Shown: positions 1 to 9,355, counted from the first letter of the stretch. The stretch: DNA of 64,000 nt from CAYSCX01 sp964429575 (GCA_964429575.1 CAYSCX010000008.1:28503-92502), one strand, 5' to 3'. A program made the numbers and translations. Notes: a model not told the origin generated them from the sequence alone.

Positions 1-38
1 TCCGAGTACATCTTGATCTCCTTTCGCTCCTCGCTCAT
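1..38 (-). CDS. N-terminal fragment of a gene running off the window
   Basis: Only the first 12 codons are visible, reading MSEERKEIKMYS from an ATG at 38. The ATG overlaps the TGA of the acetyltransferase gene upstream (ATGA), the usual sign of translational coupling. An AGGAG-like stretch is absent because the start lies inside the upstream gene. The IKMYS segment is reminiscent of the first strand of glutaredoxin-like proteins, which normally continue into a CxxC motif, but that part is outside the window, so this is a guess. Confidence 0.45.
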   Translation of the reverse strand, partial: MSEERKEIKMYS

Positions 39-520
39 CGACGGATTACACCATCCTCCGAGACATCGAGATGATACGTCACCTCGCGCGCGAGTTCGTC
101 GGGACGCGCGAGGTAGTAATCAACCTGCGGCACGCCGCGCAACCTCTCGACCACGCCCGCAACCGGCGCCTCGGCGAATCCGAATCGCTTAAAGAATGCC
201 CCCGCATCCGTGCTGAACAGATACAAGGCGCGCGCGCCGCGGGTGTGCGCAGCTTTTCGCGCCGCCGCGACCAATGCCGCGCCGACGCCCCGCTTGCGCA
301 TCGCAGGCGCCACGTAAAGCGACCGAATCAACGCGCGGTCGAGCTTCGGTTCGACGCCGATCACTCCCACCGGATCATCGCCAAGATACGCGAGCAGGTA
401 GCACGCCGCCGGCCAATCAACCCCGTCCGTGATCAGGCCTGCATCCGTGAGCATCGCGCGGACGCGCGCGAGGTCGCGCGTCTGTTCAATCGACAACTCG
501 CCTGCTTTGCGGTGGCGCAT
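35..520 (-). CDS. GNAT-family N-acetyltransferase
   Basis: This 161-residue protein has the GNAT acetyl-CoA fold. The central strand SLYVAPAMRKRGVGAAL (about residues 67-83) contains the R/Q-x-x-G-x-G/A pyrophosphate-binding loop, and FFKRFGF (about 108-114) is the typical C-terminal signature. It resembles the ArsN2 group of small acetyltransferases, but nothing nearby supports an arsenic role, so the substrate is unknown. The start is 3 bases after the methyltransferase stop, and its own stop overlaps the next start, so it sits in a tight four-gene operon. Confidence 0.8.
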   Translation of the reverse strand: MRHRKAGELSIEQTRDLARVRAMLTDAGLITDGVDWPAACYLLAYLGDDPVGVIGVEPKLDRALIRSLYVAPAMRKRGVGAALVAAARKAAHTRGARALYLFSTDAGAFFKRFGFAEAPVAGVVERLRGVPQVDYYLARPDELAREVTYHLDVSEDGVIRR

Positions 521-523
521 GGC

Positions 524-1123
524 TCAGATCCCGACCGCGTGACCGCGAATCATGATCCCACCCGCGCTCGCTGTGAGTCTTAAGATTTTGAACCCGGCGC
601 GAGCAATCGTGTCAGGAGTCGCGCGATTGAGGTGACAACCTCCCATCGTGCGCGCCCACAGCGGATCGAGCGCGTCCTGAACCGATGAGGAGAAATCTCC
701 GCGCGCGCGAATGTGCTCGAAGAAATGCAGGGTTCCGCCCGGCTTGATGACCCGGCGCATCTCCGCGACGGCCGCTGCCGCATCCGGAATCGTGCACAAC
801 ACCAGGCACGCGACGACCGCATCGAACGCGCCCGACTGAAACGGCAGCGCCTGCCCGTCGGCGGCGAGCAGATTGATGCGCGCCGGCGCCGCTTTCGCGC
901 GCGGAATCGCTCGAATCAACATATGCGGGTCGGGCTCGATCGCCGCCACGAATGTGTCGCTCGGATAATGGCGCAGATTCAGTCCGTTGCCGACGCCCAC
1001 TTCGAGCACGCGGCCACGGAGTTCGCCCACCAGTTGTCTGCGCGCTTTGTCCAGCCCGAAGTATTCGCAGGGACGGTTCAGTATCTCGTAGAACCACGCG
1101 AACGTAGGGTGCTCTGCGGCCAC
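524..1123 (-). CDS. class I SAM-dependent methyltransferase
   Basis: The 199-residue protein carries the Rossmann methyltransferase motif I as VLEVGVGNGLNL (about residues 39-50), followed by an acidic end of strand 2 (IEPDPHM) and a motif IV region FDAVVACLVLCTI. It belongs to the UbiE/Methyltransf_11 type that methylates small molecules or lipids; the substrate cannot be told. An HxxR-rich C-terminal half and its length are ordinary for the family. It lies between the ferredoxin gene (12-bp gap) and the acetyltransferase gene (3-bp gap). Confidence 0.8.
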   Translation of the reverse strand: MAAEHPTFAWFYEILNRPCEYFGLDKARRQLVGELRGRVLEVGVGNGLNLRHYPSDTFVAAIEPDPHMLIRAIPRAKAAPARINLLAADGQALPFQSGAFDAVVACLVLCTIPDAAAAVAEMRRVIKPGGTLHFFEHIRARGDFSSSVQDALDPLWARTMGGCHLNRATPDTIARAGFKILRLTASAGGIMIRGHAVGI

Positions 1124-1135
1124 GGCTATGCCTCT

Positions 1136-1366
1136 CTACTTCTTTGGCGGCGGGAAAAGTTGCGCGCCGGTCTCATCGACGACCGTAATCGCTTTGGTGG
1201 GGCATGAGCGCGCGGCCGAGAGAACCGCCGCGTCGGGCGCGCCGGCCGGGTTGATCACTTCGGACTTTCCGTCGTCACTCAACTGAAATACGGCCGGCGC
1301 GGTTTCGACGCAGTCGGCGCTGCCGATGCATTTGTTCCTGGCTACGGTGATGGTGAGCTTTGCCAT
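1136..1366 (-). CDS. ferredoxin, probably [3Fe-4S]
   Basis: The 76-residue protein has only three cysteines, C13, C19 and C55 (C-x5-C and SCP), the arrangement of the single-cluster [3Fe-4S] ferredoxins that usually feed electrons to cytochromes P450. The acidic middle (QLSDDG) and the CPTKAI end fit that family. The start is the ATG at 1366, which has AGGAG 13 bases upstream; the open frame extends further up without matching the family. No P450 is in the window, so its partner is unknown. It is first in an operon with the methyltransferase and acetyltransferase. Confidence 0.85.
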   Translation of the reverse strand: MAKLTITVARNKCIGSADCVETAPAVFQLSDDGKSEVINPAGAPDAAVLSAARSCPTKAITVVDETGAQLFPPPKK

Positions 1367-1492
1367 CGGCGTTGCGAGTCTCCTGTTGAAGCTGGAGGAA
1401 CAATAGATTCGCGCGGCTACGCGCCGCAAGCGGCCCGCCGCGCGCGCGTTGAAAGGCCGCGCCGCGAGGCTAATACTCCGGGTGGCTTCCTC

Positions 1493-1885
1493 ATGGCCAA
1501 CATCATCGGTACCGGAATTGACGTCGTGGAGGTCGCGCGGGTCGAGCGCGCGCTGACGCGCCCGGCCACCGGCGCGCGGTTCCGTGCGCGCGTGTACACT
1601 GATGATGAAGTTGCGTATTGCGAGTCACGCGGGCGGCCCCGCTTCCAGAGCTACGCGGCGCGATTCGCGGCGAAGGAAGCGGCGATGAAGGCGATGGGCA
1701 CCGGTTGGAACCGCAACGCCGGCTGGCGTGAGATTGAAGTCGTCCGCGAGCGCGGTCGTGCGCCGCGAATCGTGCTCAACGGCAAGGCTGCCGACTTCGC
1801 GCGCCGGCGCAAGATCACGACATTCCACCTGAGCATCACGCACACCGCCGCCGAAGCGATCGCGCACGTAATTGCCGAAGGGTGA
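1493..1885 (+). CDS. acpS: holo-[acyl-carrier-protein] synthase
   Basis: This enzyme moves 4'-phosphopantetheine from CoA to the serine of acyl carrier protein in the cytoplasm. The 130-residue protein shows both hallmark motifs: GIDVVEVARVE near the start (Mg-binding aspartate) and RFAAKEAAMKA near residue 60. Length is typical (120-130). It stands alone on the plus strand between the minus-strand ferredoxin operon and the convergent DUF4340 gene, whose stop is only 6 bases away. Confidence 0.93.
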   Translation: MANIIGTGIDVVEVARVERALTRPATGARFRARVYTDDEVAYCESRGRPRFQSYAARFAAKEAAMKAMGTGWNRNAGWREIEVVRERGRAPRIVLNGKAADFARRRKITTFHLSITHTAAEAIAHVIAEG

Positions 1886-1891
1886 CGCGGG

Positions 1892-3337
1892 CTACGGCTG
1901 CGCCGCGGGTGACGACGACGCGGCAGCGGCCGGCAAGCGAGGGTTGCTGACCTTGAAGTGGCGTGCCGCTCGATCGGCGCGCTGGTAGTGAAAATCGTTG
2001 AGCGAATAAACGGCCTCATTCGCGCTAGAGGTGGCGAACATTTCGGTCGGTGGTCCCGCCGGCTCACCGGGAATCGCGGGTCCGGGGTTGTCAACCTTCA
2101 CCTGCGAGAGCTTGTACCAGCCGATTTGCTTACCATCTTTGTCGAGGAGCGTGATCGTCAGCTCGGGTTTGTCCATCGCAAAGAGCGTGGGGCTGGGCAT
2201 CGGGTCCGCGAGGATCGACATCCCGCGCAGGTCGCGGAGGTTCTCGATATAGCGCTGGACGAATGAAGCGCTCGCCTGGGAGGTCTTGCCGTCCTCATCG
2301 ACGGTCCAGTTGCCAGCCGCGTCGCGGGTGAGCGTGTAGCCGCGCGATTGGCGGTCAACCTTGATGGTTGCGACTGCCGCCGGGTCAAACGTCATCACCA
2401 TCTTGTCGCGCATGTCGAGCAGGCGCTTGTCGAGCGCGGACACCAGCCAGCTCTGCACGGTGTAAACCGGCACGCGCTCGCCGCGACGCGCGTAGTAACC
2501 GCTCTTTCCTTCGCCGCTCTCCTTGAAGCCGATGAGCAACGACTGATGCTCCTCGCCGCTTTTGCCCGTGTACGCGGTGGCGGCGACATGAGGTTTGTCT
2601 AGACCGTATTGCGATACCGAGGGCGGTGTGTCGGTGATGAAATCGGTGACCTTCGCGTTCACCAGCGTGGTCAAGTACTGGCGCACCGCCAGCGGATCAG
2701 CCGGAAATTCCCCGGGCTTGACGATTTTCCACTTGTCGCCGTCACGGGCGATCTCAATAGTGTCGCCGCTGTCGTGCTCGATGGTGAATCGTTTCACGTC
2801 ATCGATCTTGAAATCCGTCAAGTCGCGATTGCGCAGCTGATCGAGCGTCTTGTTCATGCCGGCCTGAAACGCCGACGACGCCAGCATCACGGCGGGCTTC
2901 GCGGTCGTCTTCATGTAGACCGAGAACCCCACCGGCGTCATCTTGCCAAGCGCGATGCCGGGCAAGGTCTTGCCGTCTTTGGTCGTGACCGTGACGATCA
3001 CCAATGGATTGTCGAGTCCGAACGGCGCCAGGGCTTCGGGCTTCTCATCGACGGTCTTCTGAACTTCGCAGTCCGCAATCGCACGCGCCAGATTGTTTGC
3101 GGCGGTCTGGTCCGCATCGACGCTGACCGGCTTGGCGATCCGCCACGCGCCATTGTCCTCGCGGTCGAGTTCGATCTCGTTGCCGGGATAGCGCAAATGG
3201 ATCCTGGCGATGTCTTCGGGCTTGATCGTGTAGAGCTTGGTCGCGGGCACCTCGGCCATGTAGCGGTACTGAATCCAGGCGTAGCCGCCCACCACCAGCA
3301 AGAGAGCGAATGCGATTATGGTGTTTCGCGGACGCAT
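1892..3337 (-). CDS. DUF4340 domain protein of a Gld-type ABC system
   Basis: The 481-residue protein starts with a membrane segment (about residues 6-23) and then has a long periplasmic part made of DUF4340-type repeats, seen as paired stretches on the pattern IxRxHL..GNEIELDREDNGAWRIAKP and again VKRFTIEHDSGDTIEIARDGDKWKIVKPGEF. The tail is proline and alanine rich. DUF4340 proteins regularly follow GldG-like genes and are thought to be accessory parts of the exporter. Here it is last of four genes in the order ATPase, permease, GldG-like, DUF4340, all on the minus strand with gaps of 18 to 27 bases. Confidence 0.85.
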   Translation of the reverse strand: MRPRNTIIAFALLLVVGGYAWIQYRYMAEVPATKLYTIKPEDIARIHLRYPGNEIELDREDNGAWRIAKPVSVDADQTAANNLARAIADCEVQKTVDEKPEALAPFGLDNPLVIVTVTTKDGKTLPGIALGKMTPVGFSVYMKTTAKPAVMLASSAFQAGMNKTLDQLRNRDLTDFKIDDVKRFTIEHDSGDTIEIARDGDKWKIVKPGEFPADPLAVRQYLTTLVNAKVTDFITDTPPSVSQYGLDKPHVAATAYTGKSGEEHQSLLIGFKESGEGKSGYYARRGERVPVYTVQSWLVSALDKRLLDMRDKMVMTFDPAAVATIKVDRQSRGYTLTRDAAGNWTVDEDGKTSQASASFVQRYIENLRDLRGMSILADPMPSPTLFAMDKPELTITLLDKDGKQIGWYKLSQVKVDNPGPAIPGEPAGPPTEMFATSSANEAVYSLNDFHYQRADRAARHFKVSNPRLPAAAASSSPAAQP

Positions 3338-3364
3338 CGCGGACTCACACTGGCGCGGCGCGGT

Positions 3365-4930
3365 TTAATTGCGTCGCGACCACCACACGGCGATTCCGGC
3401 GATCAGCAACAGCTCCGGAAGCAGCAGAACGGACAGCGCAAACACGATCTGGAACTGATCGACGGTTAGCCGGAAGCGCGATGCGCGCAGCGCTCGCGGG
3501 CGTATCGAGATGCCGCCTTCATCGCCCGCGAGCCAGTTCACGGAGTTCACCACCAAGTCGCGGTTGAAAAAGTTGCTGATGTACTGGTTGTCGATAACAT
3601 CCGCCGAACCCAGCACCACCATGCGCGCGTCGCCCTTGCCCCACTTGAGCTCTTCCAGGTCCGCGCGAATGGCCGCGCCGACGGTTACCGGCCCGCGCAC
3701 ATCGACGGCGTCGAGGGTTGCTTCCTGGCGCTTGAAGATTCCGTCGATGTTGGTCTCGGCCCACGAGGTATCGCTGGTGCGCGCGAGCGCGACCACCTCG
3801 AGCCCCGCCTTGGGTTCCTCGGCGACCGTCAGCGAACGCGCCATCGGGAACAGCGTGCGCTGATTGAAATTGCGGGTGATCGGATGCTCTCCATAGCTCT
3901 GGACCAACGGATTCAGTCCGAGCGCCGGCCCCGCGAACAAGCGGACCACTTGATCGACCACCACGTCATTGCCGGCCTTGACGCCCCACCCGTCCACCAA
4001 TCCCGCAAGCCCTTGCTGATCGACGGAATTGTCCGGACGCGGCGCCCGGAACATGACGAGCACGCGCCCGCCGCGATCGACAAACGCCTTCACCTGATCG
4101 AGTTCGTGCTGCAAGAGCGGCTTCACCGGTCCACCGATGATCAGCACGTTGATGCCGGCGGGTACCTTGGCCTCGGTCGCGAGCAGGAGCTTTCGAACCT
4201 CGAAGCCGTCGCCTTCGAGCGCCTGCTTGAACGCGCCGTAAGCGCCCGCATCGCTGGCATCGTCCGGGTCGGGCTCACCGTGGCCGTCGAGGAATGCGAC
4301 GATCTTCTTGCTCGCTTGCGTAATCCGAATAATAGCGTTGGTCAGTACTTCTTCGCTGAGTTCGGTAACGTTGGCGCCTGCGCCGTCATCGCCGCCGTAT
4401 TGGAGGTGGGTGGTGTTCATCACCGAGACCTTGAACTTCTCGGCGAGTTCGGGGTGCTTGTCGGGGTCAACCAACTCGAAACTGACGTTGGCGGGCGCGG
4501 CGTACTTGTACGTCTCGTAGAGCAGTCGCGCGGCGGGCGCCTCGCCGCCCGGCACGAAGCCATAGAACTTGAGCGGCTTTTTGAGACTCTTGACGATGTT
4601 CACGGACTGGGACGAGAGGCTGTAAACGTTCTCCGCGGTCAGGTCGGCGCGCGTGTGGTAGCGCGTGGAGAGATAGTTGACCGCGGCCAATACGCCGACA
4701 AACGCGATCGTATAAATTACGGCGTTCGCGCCGTAACGCGTCGAGCGGAGCCCAGCCAGCGAGGTAAGCGCGCTGCGGCTCGAGACCAGCCATGCAACGA
4801 TCGCGACCAAGCCGCCGGCCAGATTGAAATAGACGAACAGCCTGAAGTTCGGTGCGATGAAGTAATCGACCAGGCCGAAAATCAGCAGGACGAGCCCGAT
4901 TAGTCCGGTAAGTGCCGCACTCCGCTGCAT
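3365..4930 (-). CDS. GldG-like ABC transporter auxiliary protein
   Basis: The 521-residue protein has three N-terminal membrane helices (roughly residues 7-25, 31-50 and 68-88), a large extracytoplasmic domain of the ABC-type uncharacterised (GldG) kind with the segment VAFLDGHGEPDPDD and VLIIGGP, and a final helix near the C-terminus ending WWSRRN. GldG works with GldF and GldA in Bacteroidetes gliding, but in other phyla the same set is an exporter of unknown cargo. Its place between the permease and DUF4340 genes supports the assignment. No gliding genes are seen. Confidence 0.85.
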   Translation of the reverse strand: MQRSAALTGLIGLVLLIFGLVDYFIAPNFRLFVYFNLAGGLVAIVAWLVSSRSALTSLAGLRSTRYGANAVIYTIAFVGVLAAVNYLSTRYHTRADLTAENVYSLSSQSVNIVKSLKKPLKFYGFVPGGEAPAARLLYETYKYAAPANVSFELVDPDKHPELAEKFKVSVMNTTHLQYGGDDGAGANVTELSEEVLTNAIIRITQASKKIVAFLDGHGEPDPDDASDAGAYGAFKQALEGDGFEVRKLLLATEAKVPAGINVLIIGGPVKPLLQHELDQVKAFVDRGGRVLVMFRAPRPDNSVDQQGLAGLVDGWGVKAGNDVVVDQVVRLFAGPALGLNPLVQSYGEHPITRNFNQRTLFPMARSLTVAEEPKAGLEVVALARTSDTSWAETNIDGIFKRQEATLDAVDVRGPVTVGAAIRADLEELKWGKGDARMVVLGSADVIDNQYISNFFNRDLVVNSVNWLAGDEGGISIRPRALRASRFRLTVDQFQIVFALSVLLLPELLLIAGIAVWWSRRN

Positions 4931-4951
4931 CGTACGCGTGTTCCCGCCCGC

Positions 4952-5725
4952 TCAGCGCCAGCGTGCCGACTCAACCGAGCGCTGGGTGAGGAACAGCGCA
5001 ACCAGGATGAGGCTTACGAAGTAGACGATGTCCTGAGTATCGATGATTCCGATCACCATCTGCGAAAAATGCTGGGGCAATGAGAGATAGAGCAGGATGC
5101 CGGCGAGGCCGGCGCCGCCCGACTGCGCAGGCCACGAAATCACGTAAAGGAACAGCAACGCGCCGAAGCAGCTTATCGCCGCGATGATCTGGTTTTGCGT
5201 GATCGAACTGGTGAACAGACCTATCGCGACGAACACCACGCCGAGGAACGCCAACCCGAGGTAGCCGGAGAGCATCACGCCTATCTCGGGATCGCCGAAC
5301 ATGATCAGAATCAGCGGGAAAATCCCCGCCAGGCCGATCATGATGAGCACGAAGGTTGCCGCGGCGATGAACTTGCCTGCGACGATTTCGCCGGTGCGCA
5401 CCGGCGCAGTCAGCAGGAATTCGTAGGTGCCGGTCCGCTTCTCCTCCGCGAAGCTGCGCATCGTGATCGCCGGCACCAGAATCACCAGCACGATTGCGAG
5501 GTTCTGCAGCAGCGGGTCGATGACCATCTGGTTCAGGTTGAAGCGCGAGAGTTGCTCCGCGTTTTGCATTGCGGAGTACATCTGCAAGACAACATCGAAA
5601 CGCCGCAGCAGCGAGAAGAAAAAGAACCCGCCAAGCAGCAGGAACACGGTCATCACCACGTACGCCACCGGCTGTACGAAGTACGCGGCGAGCTCCTTGC
5701 CCGCGATGGTCAGCGTATTGCGCAT
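4952..5725 (-). CDS. ABC-2 type transporter permease (GldF-like)
   Basis: The 257-residue inner-membrane protein has about six hydrophobic segments and the ABC-2 landmark RSFAEEKRTGTYEFLLTAPV (about residues 75-94), the cytoplasmic coupling region of this family. Length matches GldF and other short permeases. It lies 18 bases downstream of the ATPase gene and 21 bases upstream of the GldG-like gene, so the three form one exporter. The transported compound is unknown. Confidence 0.88.
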   Translation of the reverse strand: MRNTLTIAGKELAAYFVQPVAYVVMTVFLLLGGFFFFSLLRRFDVVLQMYSAMQNAEQLSRFNLNQMVIDPLLQNLAIVLVILVPAITMRSFAEEKRTGTYEFLLTAPVRTGEIVAGKFIAAATFVLIMIGLAGIFPLILIMFGDPEIGVMLSGYLGLAFLGVVFVAIGLFTSSITQNQIIAAISCFGALLFLYVISWPAQSGGAGLAGILLYLSLPQHFSQMVIGIIDTQDIVYFVSLILVALFLTQRSVESARWR

Positions 5726-5743
5726 GTCGAGATCGCGCGCGGA

Positions 5744-6511
5744 CTAGCCCCGCCCCGCTCCAACCTCCTCCAATGTCTCTTCGTCGAGTTCGCGACCGGC
5801 GTGCCGCTCGCGCGAGATCGCCTCGAGGAAGACCTCCTCGAGAGTCCGTCCCTGCGGCAATGCGGACAGCTTTTCTTCGAGGACGACTTGACCGTCGTTG
5901 ATGATCACAACCTTGTCGCAGATTTGCGAAACCTCGGGCAGGATGTGCGTCGAAAGTACCACCGTGCGCTCGCCGGACAGATGTTTGATCAGTTCGCGAA
6001 TCTCATGGATTTGGCGCGGGTCGAGGCCGATGGTCGGTTCGTCGAGCACCAGCACGGGCGGATCGTGAATGAGCGCCTGCGCAAGGCCGACGCGCTGGCG
6101 ATAGCCCTTCGAGAGCTGTCCGCAGATGCGCCGCGCCATGTCCGAAAGCCCGCACGAATTGAGAACGCGCTCGACCGCGGACGCGACCTCGGCGCTGGCG
6201 ACGCCGCGCAACTTAGCCACGAACCGCAGATACGCCTCGACGCGCATATCGCCATAAAGCGGCGGGCTCTCCGGCAGGTAGCCGATGTGCCGTCGCGCTT
6301 CGAGCGATTCTGAAAAGATGTCCAGCCCGTCGATGAGCACCGTACCGCCGCTGGCGGGCATGTAACCCGTGATGATGCGCATCGTGGTGGTCTTGCCGGC
6401 GCCGTTGGGACCCAGGAAGCCGAGTACAGAGCCGCGCTCGGCCTTGAAGGAGACATCGCGAATTGCGATGAAACTGCCGTAGGCCTTGGTAAGCTTCTTT
6501 ACTTCAATCAT
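5744..6511 (-). CDS. ABC transporter ATP-binding protein (GldA-like)
   Basis: The 255-residue ATPase has Walker A GPNGAGKTTT (about residues 34-43), the Q-loop region GYLPESPPL, the signature LSKGYRQRVGLAQAL, Walker B VLVLDEP and the switch histidine in STHIL. It energises the membrane complex made by the next three genes. It is the first gene of the operon; the promoter should lie in the roughly 210-bp divergent gap before polA (6512-6721), which also holds a 10-bp perfect palindrome, TGGCGCGCCA, at 6655-6664. Confidence 0.92.
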   Translation of the reverse strand: MIEVKKLTKAYGSFIAIRDVSFKAERGSVLGFLGPNGAGKTTTMRIITGYMPASGGTVLIDGLDIFSESLEARRHIGYLPESPPLYGDMRVEAYLRFVAKLRGVASAEVASAVERVLNSCGLSDMARRICGQLSKGYRQRVGLAQALIHDPPVLVLDEPTIGLDPRQIHEIRELIKHLSGERTVVLSTHILPEVSQICDKVVIINDGQVVLEEKLSALPQGRTLEEVFLEAISRERHAGRELDEETLEEVGAGRG

Positions 6512-6721
6512 CTCAGCCGGGTTCCGTGAGCGGACAAGCTTCGGCGGCGTCTTTTGCCCTACAGACGAAACTTGCCTGCCGGTAATTCAAGACCCGAGAA
6601 GCAACCGACTAGTTAATCATCACGGGACGTGGAGTCAACAATTGAATCTTACACTGGCGCGCCAACGCACGTTCTGGCGTGCTGGTTTCTCTTTGCGATC
6701 TACATCCGCTAATTTCGGTAC

Positions 6722-9313
6722 GTGGCGGCCGAACGCGACGAATTATATCTGATCGATGGCTCCGGATACCTCTTCCGCGCCTTTTTCGCGCTGCCGCCTC
6801 TGAGCAATTCGCGCGGACTCCCCACCAACGCCATCTACGGGTTCGTGCGGATGCTGCTCAAGCTTCTCAAGGACGCGCGCCCCACGCATATCGCGGTCGC
6901 ATTCGACTCGGAGAAGAAGACATTTCGTGACGACCTGTTCGTCGATTACAAGGCCAACCGGCCGCAGATGCCCAACGACCTCGCGGCGCAGATACCGTAC
7001 ATCCACCGGGCGGTCGAAGCGCTGCGAATTCGCAAGCTAATCCGCGACGGCTTCGAGGCGGACGACTTGATTGGGACGTTGGCCGTGCGCGCCGCGCGCG
7101 CGGGATTCGAGGTGGTCGTCGCCACCGCCGACAAGGACTTCATGCAGTTGGTGGGTCCGCACATTTCGCTGGTTGACTCGATGCGCGACAAGCACACCAC
7201 CGTGAAGGAGATCCGCGAGCGCTTCGGAGTCGAGCCGCACCAGCTAATCGACATCATGGCGCTGACCGGCGACGCCATCGACAACGTGAAGGGCGTGCCG
7301 GGTATCGGCGAGAAGACCGCATCGGCACTCATCCAGAAATTCGGCTCACTCGAGGAGATCTACCGCGACCTTTCGCGCGTGGAACAGACTGACATCCGCG
7401 GCGCGAAGAAAGTCGCGCAGCTTCTCGCCGGGCATCGCGCCGATGCGGAACTCGCGCGCAAGCTCGTTACCATCGATACCGGCGCGCCGGTCGAGTTCGA
7501 GCCGCACCAGCTCGACTGGCCGGGCATCGACAAGGACGCCGTCGCCAACCTGCTGCGCGAGCTCGAGTTTCATTCGATGCTCGCGGAGTTGGCGCCATCG
7601 CAGGCGAATCTTTTCGAGCCTCAAGAGGTGCCCGCGGCCGCGCGCGCCTCCGAAGCTGACGTTCCCCGCATCATCGAAGAACTCCGAGCTTCAACGCGAA
7701 TCTCCTTCGATCTCAGCGAACTTGAGGACGACAAAAAAGTCCTTAAGATCAAGGGCGACGCCGCGACGCATGTCGTTGATGAAGAGCACATCCCGCGCCT
7801 GGCGCCGGTGCTCTGCGCACAGTCGCCACCGAAGTCCTGCCATGACTTGAAGCATCACATCGGCGCTCTGAAAACTCTGGGCGTGACACTGTGCGGCGTC
7901 GATTTCGACACGATGCTCGCCGGTTTCCTGGTGAACTCGTCGCGCGCGGAACCGACGCTGGGCGAACTGTATCGCGAACATCTCGCGCCGCTCGGCGGAC
8001 GCGGCGTCAATGCGAGCGAGCCGGAATTGATCGCCGCGCTCCGCGACGTGCTGATGCCGCGCCTCGAACACGACGGCCTCATACCGCTGTTCAACGAAAT
8101 CGAAATGCCGATGGCGCCGGTGCTTGCTGAAATGGAAGCGGCGGGCATCGGAGTGGATGCGATAGCGCTCCGGCAGATTTCGACGGAGTTTGCCGAACAG
8201 ACCGCGCGGCTGGAACGCGAGTGCTACGAACTGGCAGGGCGCGAGTTCAATCTGAACTCACCCACCCAGCTTCGCGACCTCCTGTTCGATCATTTGAAAC
8301 TCTCCGTAAAAGGCCTGAAAAAAACCAAGAGCGGCTTCTCAACCGACGCCGACACGCTCGAAAAGCTCTCTTCGTCCCATCCTCTGCCGGCCAAATTGCT
8401 CGAATATCGCGCGATCTCGAAGCTCAAGTCGACGTACACCGACGCGCTCGAACAACTGATCGATCCGGCGACCGGCCGCGTCCACACCACCTTCCACCAA
8501 GCCCTCACCGCGACCGGCCGGCTCAGTTCGAGCGACCCGAATCTTCAAAACATTCCCGCGCGCAGCGAAGAGGGCCGCCGCATTCGCCGCGCATTCGTGC
8601 CGAAGCCCGGCTGCGTGTTCCTCTCCGCCGACTACTCCCAAATCGATCTCCGCGTCCTCGCGCATCTATCCGGCGACGCGACGCTGGTCGATGCATTCCA
8701 GCGCGGCGAGGACATCCATGTGCGCACCGCGACCGAGTTGCTGGGCGTCAGCGCCGATCATGTCGATGCGAACGCGCGACGGATGGCGAAGACCATCAAC
8801 TTCGGAATCATCTACGGCATGGGACCGCAGCGGCTCGCCGCGAGTCTCGGCATCCCGCTGAAAGACGCGGCCGACTACATCAAGCGCTACTTCGAGCGTT
8901 TGCCCGGGGTTCGCGCATTCATGGACAACACCGTGCGCGAGGCTCGCGAGCGCGGTTACGTCGTGACCATGTATGGCCGCCGCCGCTACCTGCCCGAGTT
9001 GCAGGGCCCTGCGGGCGCCGGACGCGCGCAAGCCGAGCGCATCGCCGTCAACACTCCTATCCAGGGCAGCGCGGCAGACCTGATAAAGGTTGCCATGATA
9101 AGGCTCTACGACGAGCTCAAGAGCGGCAAAATGGATGCCCGGATGCTTCTGCAGGTGCATGACGAGTTGTTGTTCGAGGTGCCAGTCGGGGAGCTTGATG
9201 CGGCCGCGGAGGCCGCCCGTCGGCAAATGGAGGGGGTTGGCGAGCTGAAAGTGCCGCTCCGAGTCGATCTGAAATCCGGGCCGAACTGGGCTCAACTTGA
9301 AGGTCGGGATTGA
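6722..9313 (+). CDS. polA: DNA polymerase I
   Basis: The 863-residue protein has an N-terminal 5' nuclease (residues about 1-290, with DSEKKTFR and the GVPGIGEKTA helix-hairpin-helix) and a C-terminal family A polymerase. Motif A is DYSQIDLR (D637-R644), motif B RRMAKTINFGIIYG and motif C HDE (H813). The middle 3'-5' exonuclease domain is degenerate: the D-x-E of exo I reads D330-L-S, and the exo II region reads DLKHH, so proofreading is probably lost. Motif A has Asp (D642) where E. coli has the steric-gate Glu710. The start is GTG at 6722. Confidence 0.95.
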   Translation: MAAERDELYLIDGSGYLFRAFFALPPLSNSRGLPTNAIYGFVRMLLKLLKDARPTHIAVAFDSEKKTFRDDLFVDYKANRPQMPNDLAAQIPYIHRAVEALRIRKLIRDGFEADDLIGTLAVRAARAGFEVVVATADKDFMQLVGPHISLVDSMRDKHTTVKEIRERFGVEPHQLIDIMALTGDAIDNVKGVPGIGEKTASALIQKFGSLEEIYRDLSRVEQTDIRGAKKVAQLLAGHRADAELARKLVTIDTGAPVEFEPHQLDWPGIDKDAVANLLRELEFHSMLAELAPSQANLFEPQEVPAAARASEADVPRIIEELRASTRISFDLSELEDDKKVLKIKGDAATHVVDEEHIPRLAPVLCAQSPPKSCHDLKHHIGALKTLGVTLCGVDFDTMLAGFLVNSSRAEPTLGELYREHLAPLGGRGVNASEPELIAALRDVLMPRLEHDGLIPLFNEIEMPMAPVLAEMEAAGIGVDAIALRQISTEFAEQTARLERECYELAGREFNLNSPTQLRDLLFDHLKLSVKGLKKTKSGFSTDADTLEKLSSSHPLPAKLLEYRAISKLKSTYTDALEQLIDPATGRVHTTFHQALTATGRLSSSDPNLQNIPARSEEGRRIRRAFVPKPGCVFLSADYSQIDLRVLAHLSGDATLVDAFQRGEDIHVRTATELLGVSADHVDANARRMAKTINFGIIYGMGPQRLAASLGIPLKDAADYIKRYFERLPGVRAFMDNTVREARERGYVVTMYGRRRYLPELQGPAGAGRAQAERIAVNTPIQGSAADLIKVAMIRLYDELKSGKMDARMLLQVHDELLFEVPVGELDAAAEAARRQMEGVGELKVPLRVDLKSGPNWAQLEGRD

Positions 9314-9355
9314 CGGTTGGCCTGAATTTCGCCGCTCCGACCCGCGTCTAAGCCA

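Noticed and set aside
3884..4903. 339-codon plus-strand open frame
   Set aside because: It lies wholly antisense to the GldG-like gene, has no family signal, and is a typical long shadow frame in high-GC DNA.
5195..6313. 372-codon plus-strand open frame
   Set aside because: It is antisense to the ABC permease and ATPase genes and rich in His, Gln and Arg, as shadow frames are.
8221..9162. 313-codon plus-strand frame in polA
   Set aside because: It is offset in another frame of polA, whose motifs are intact.
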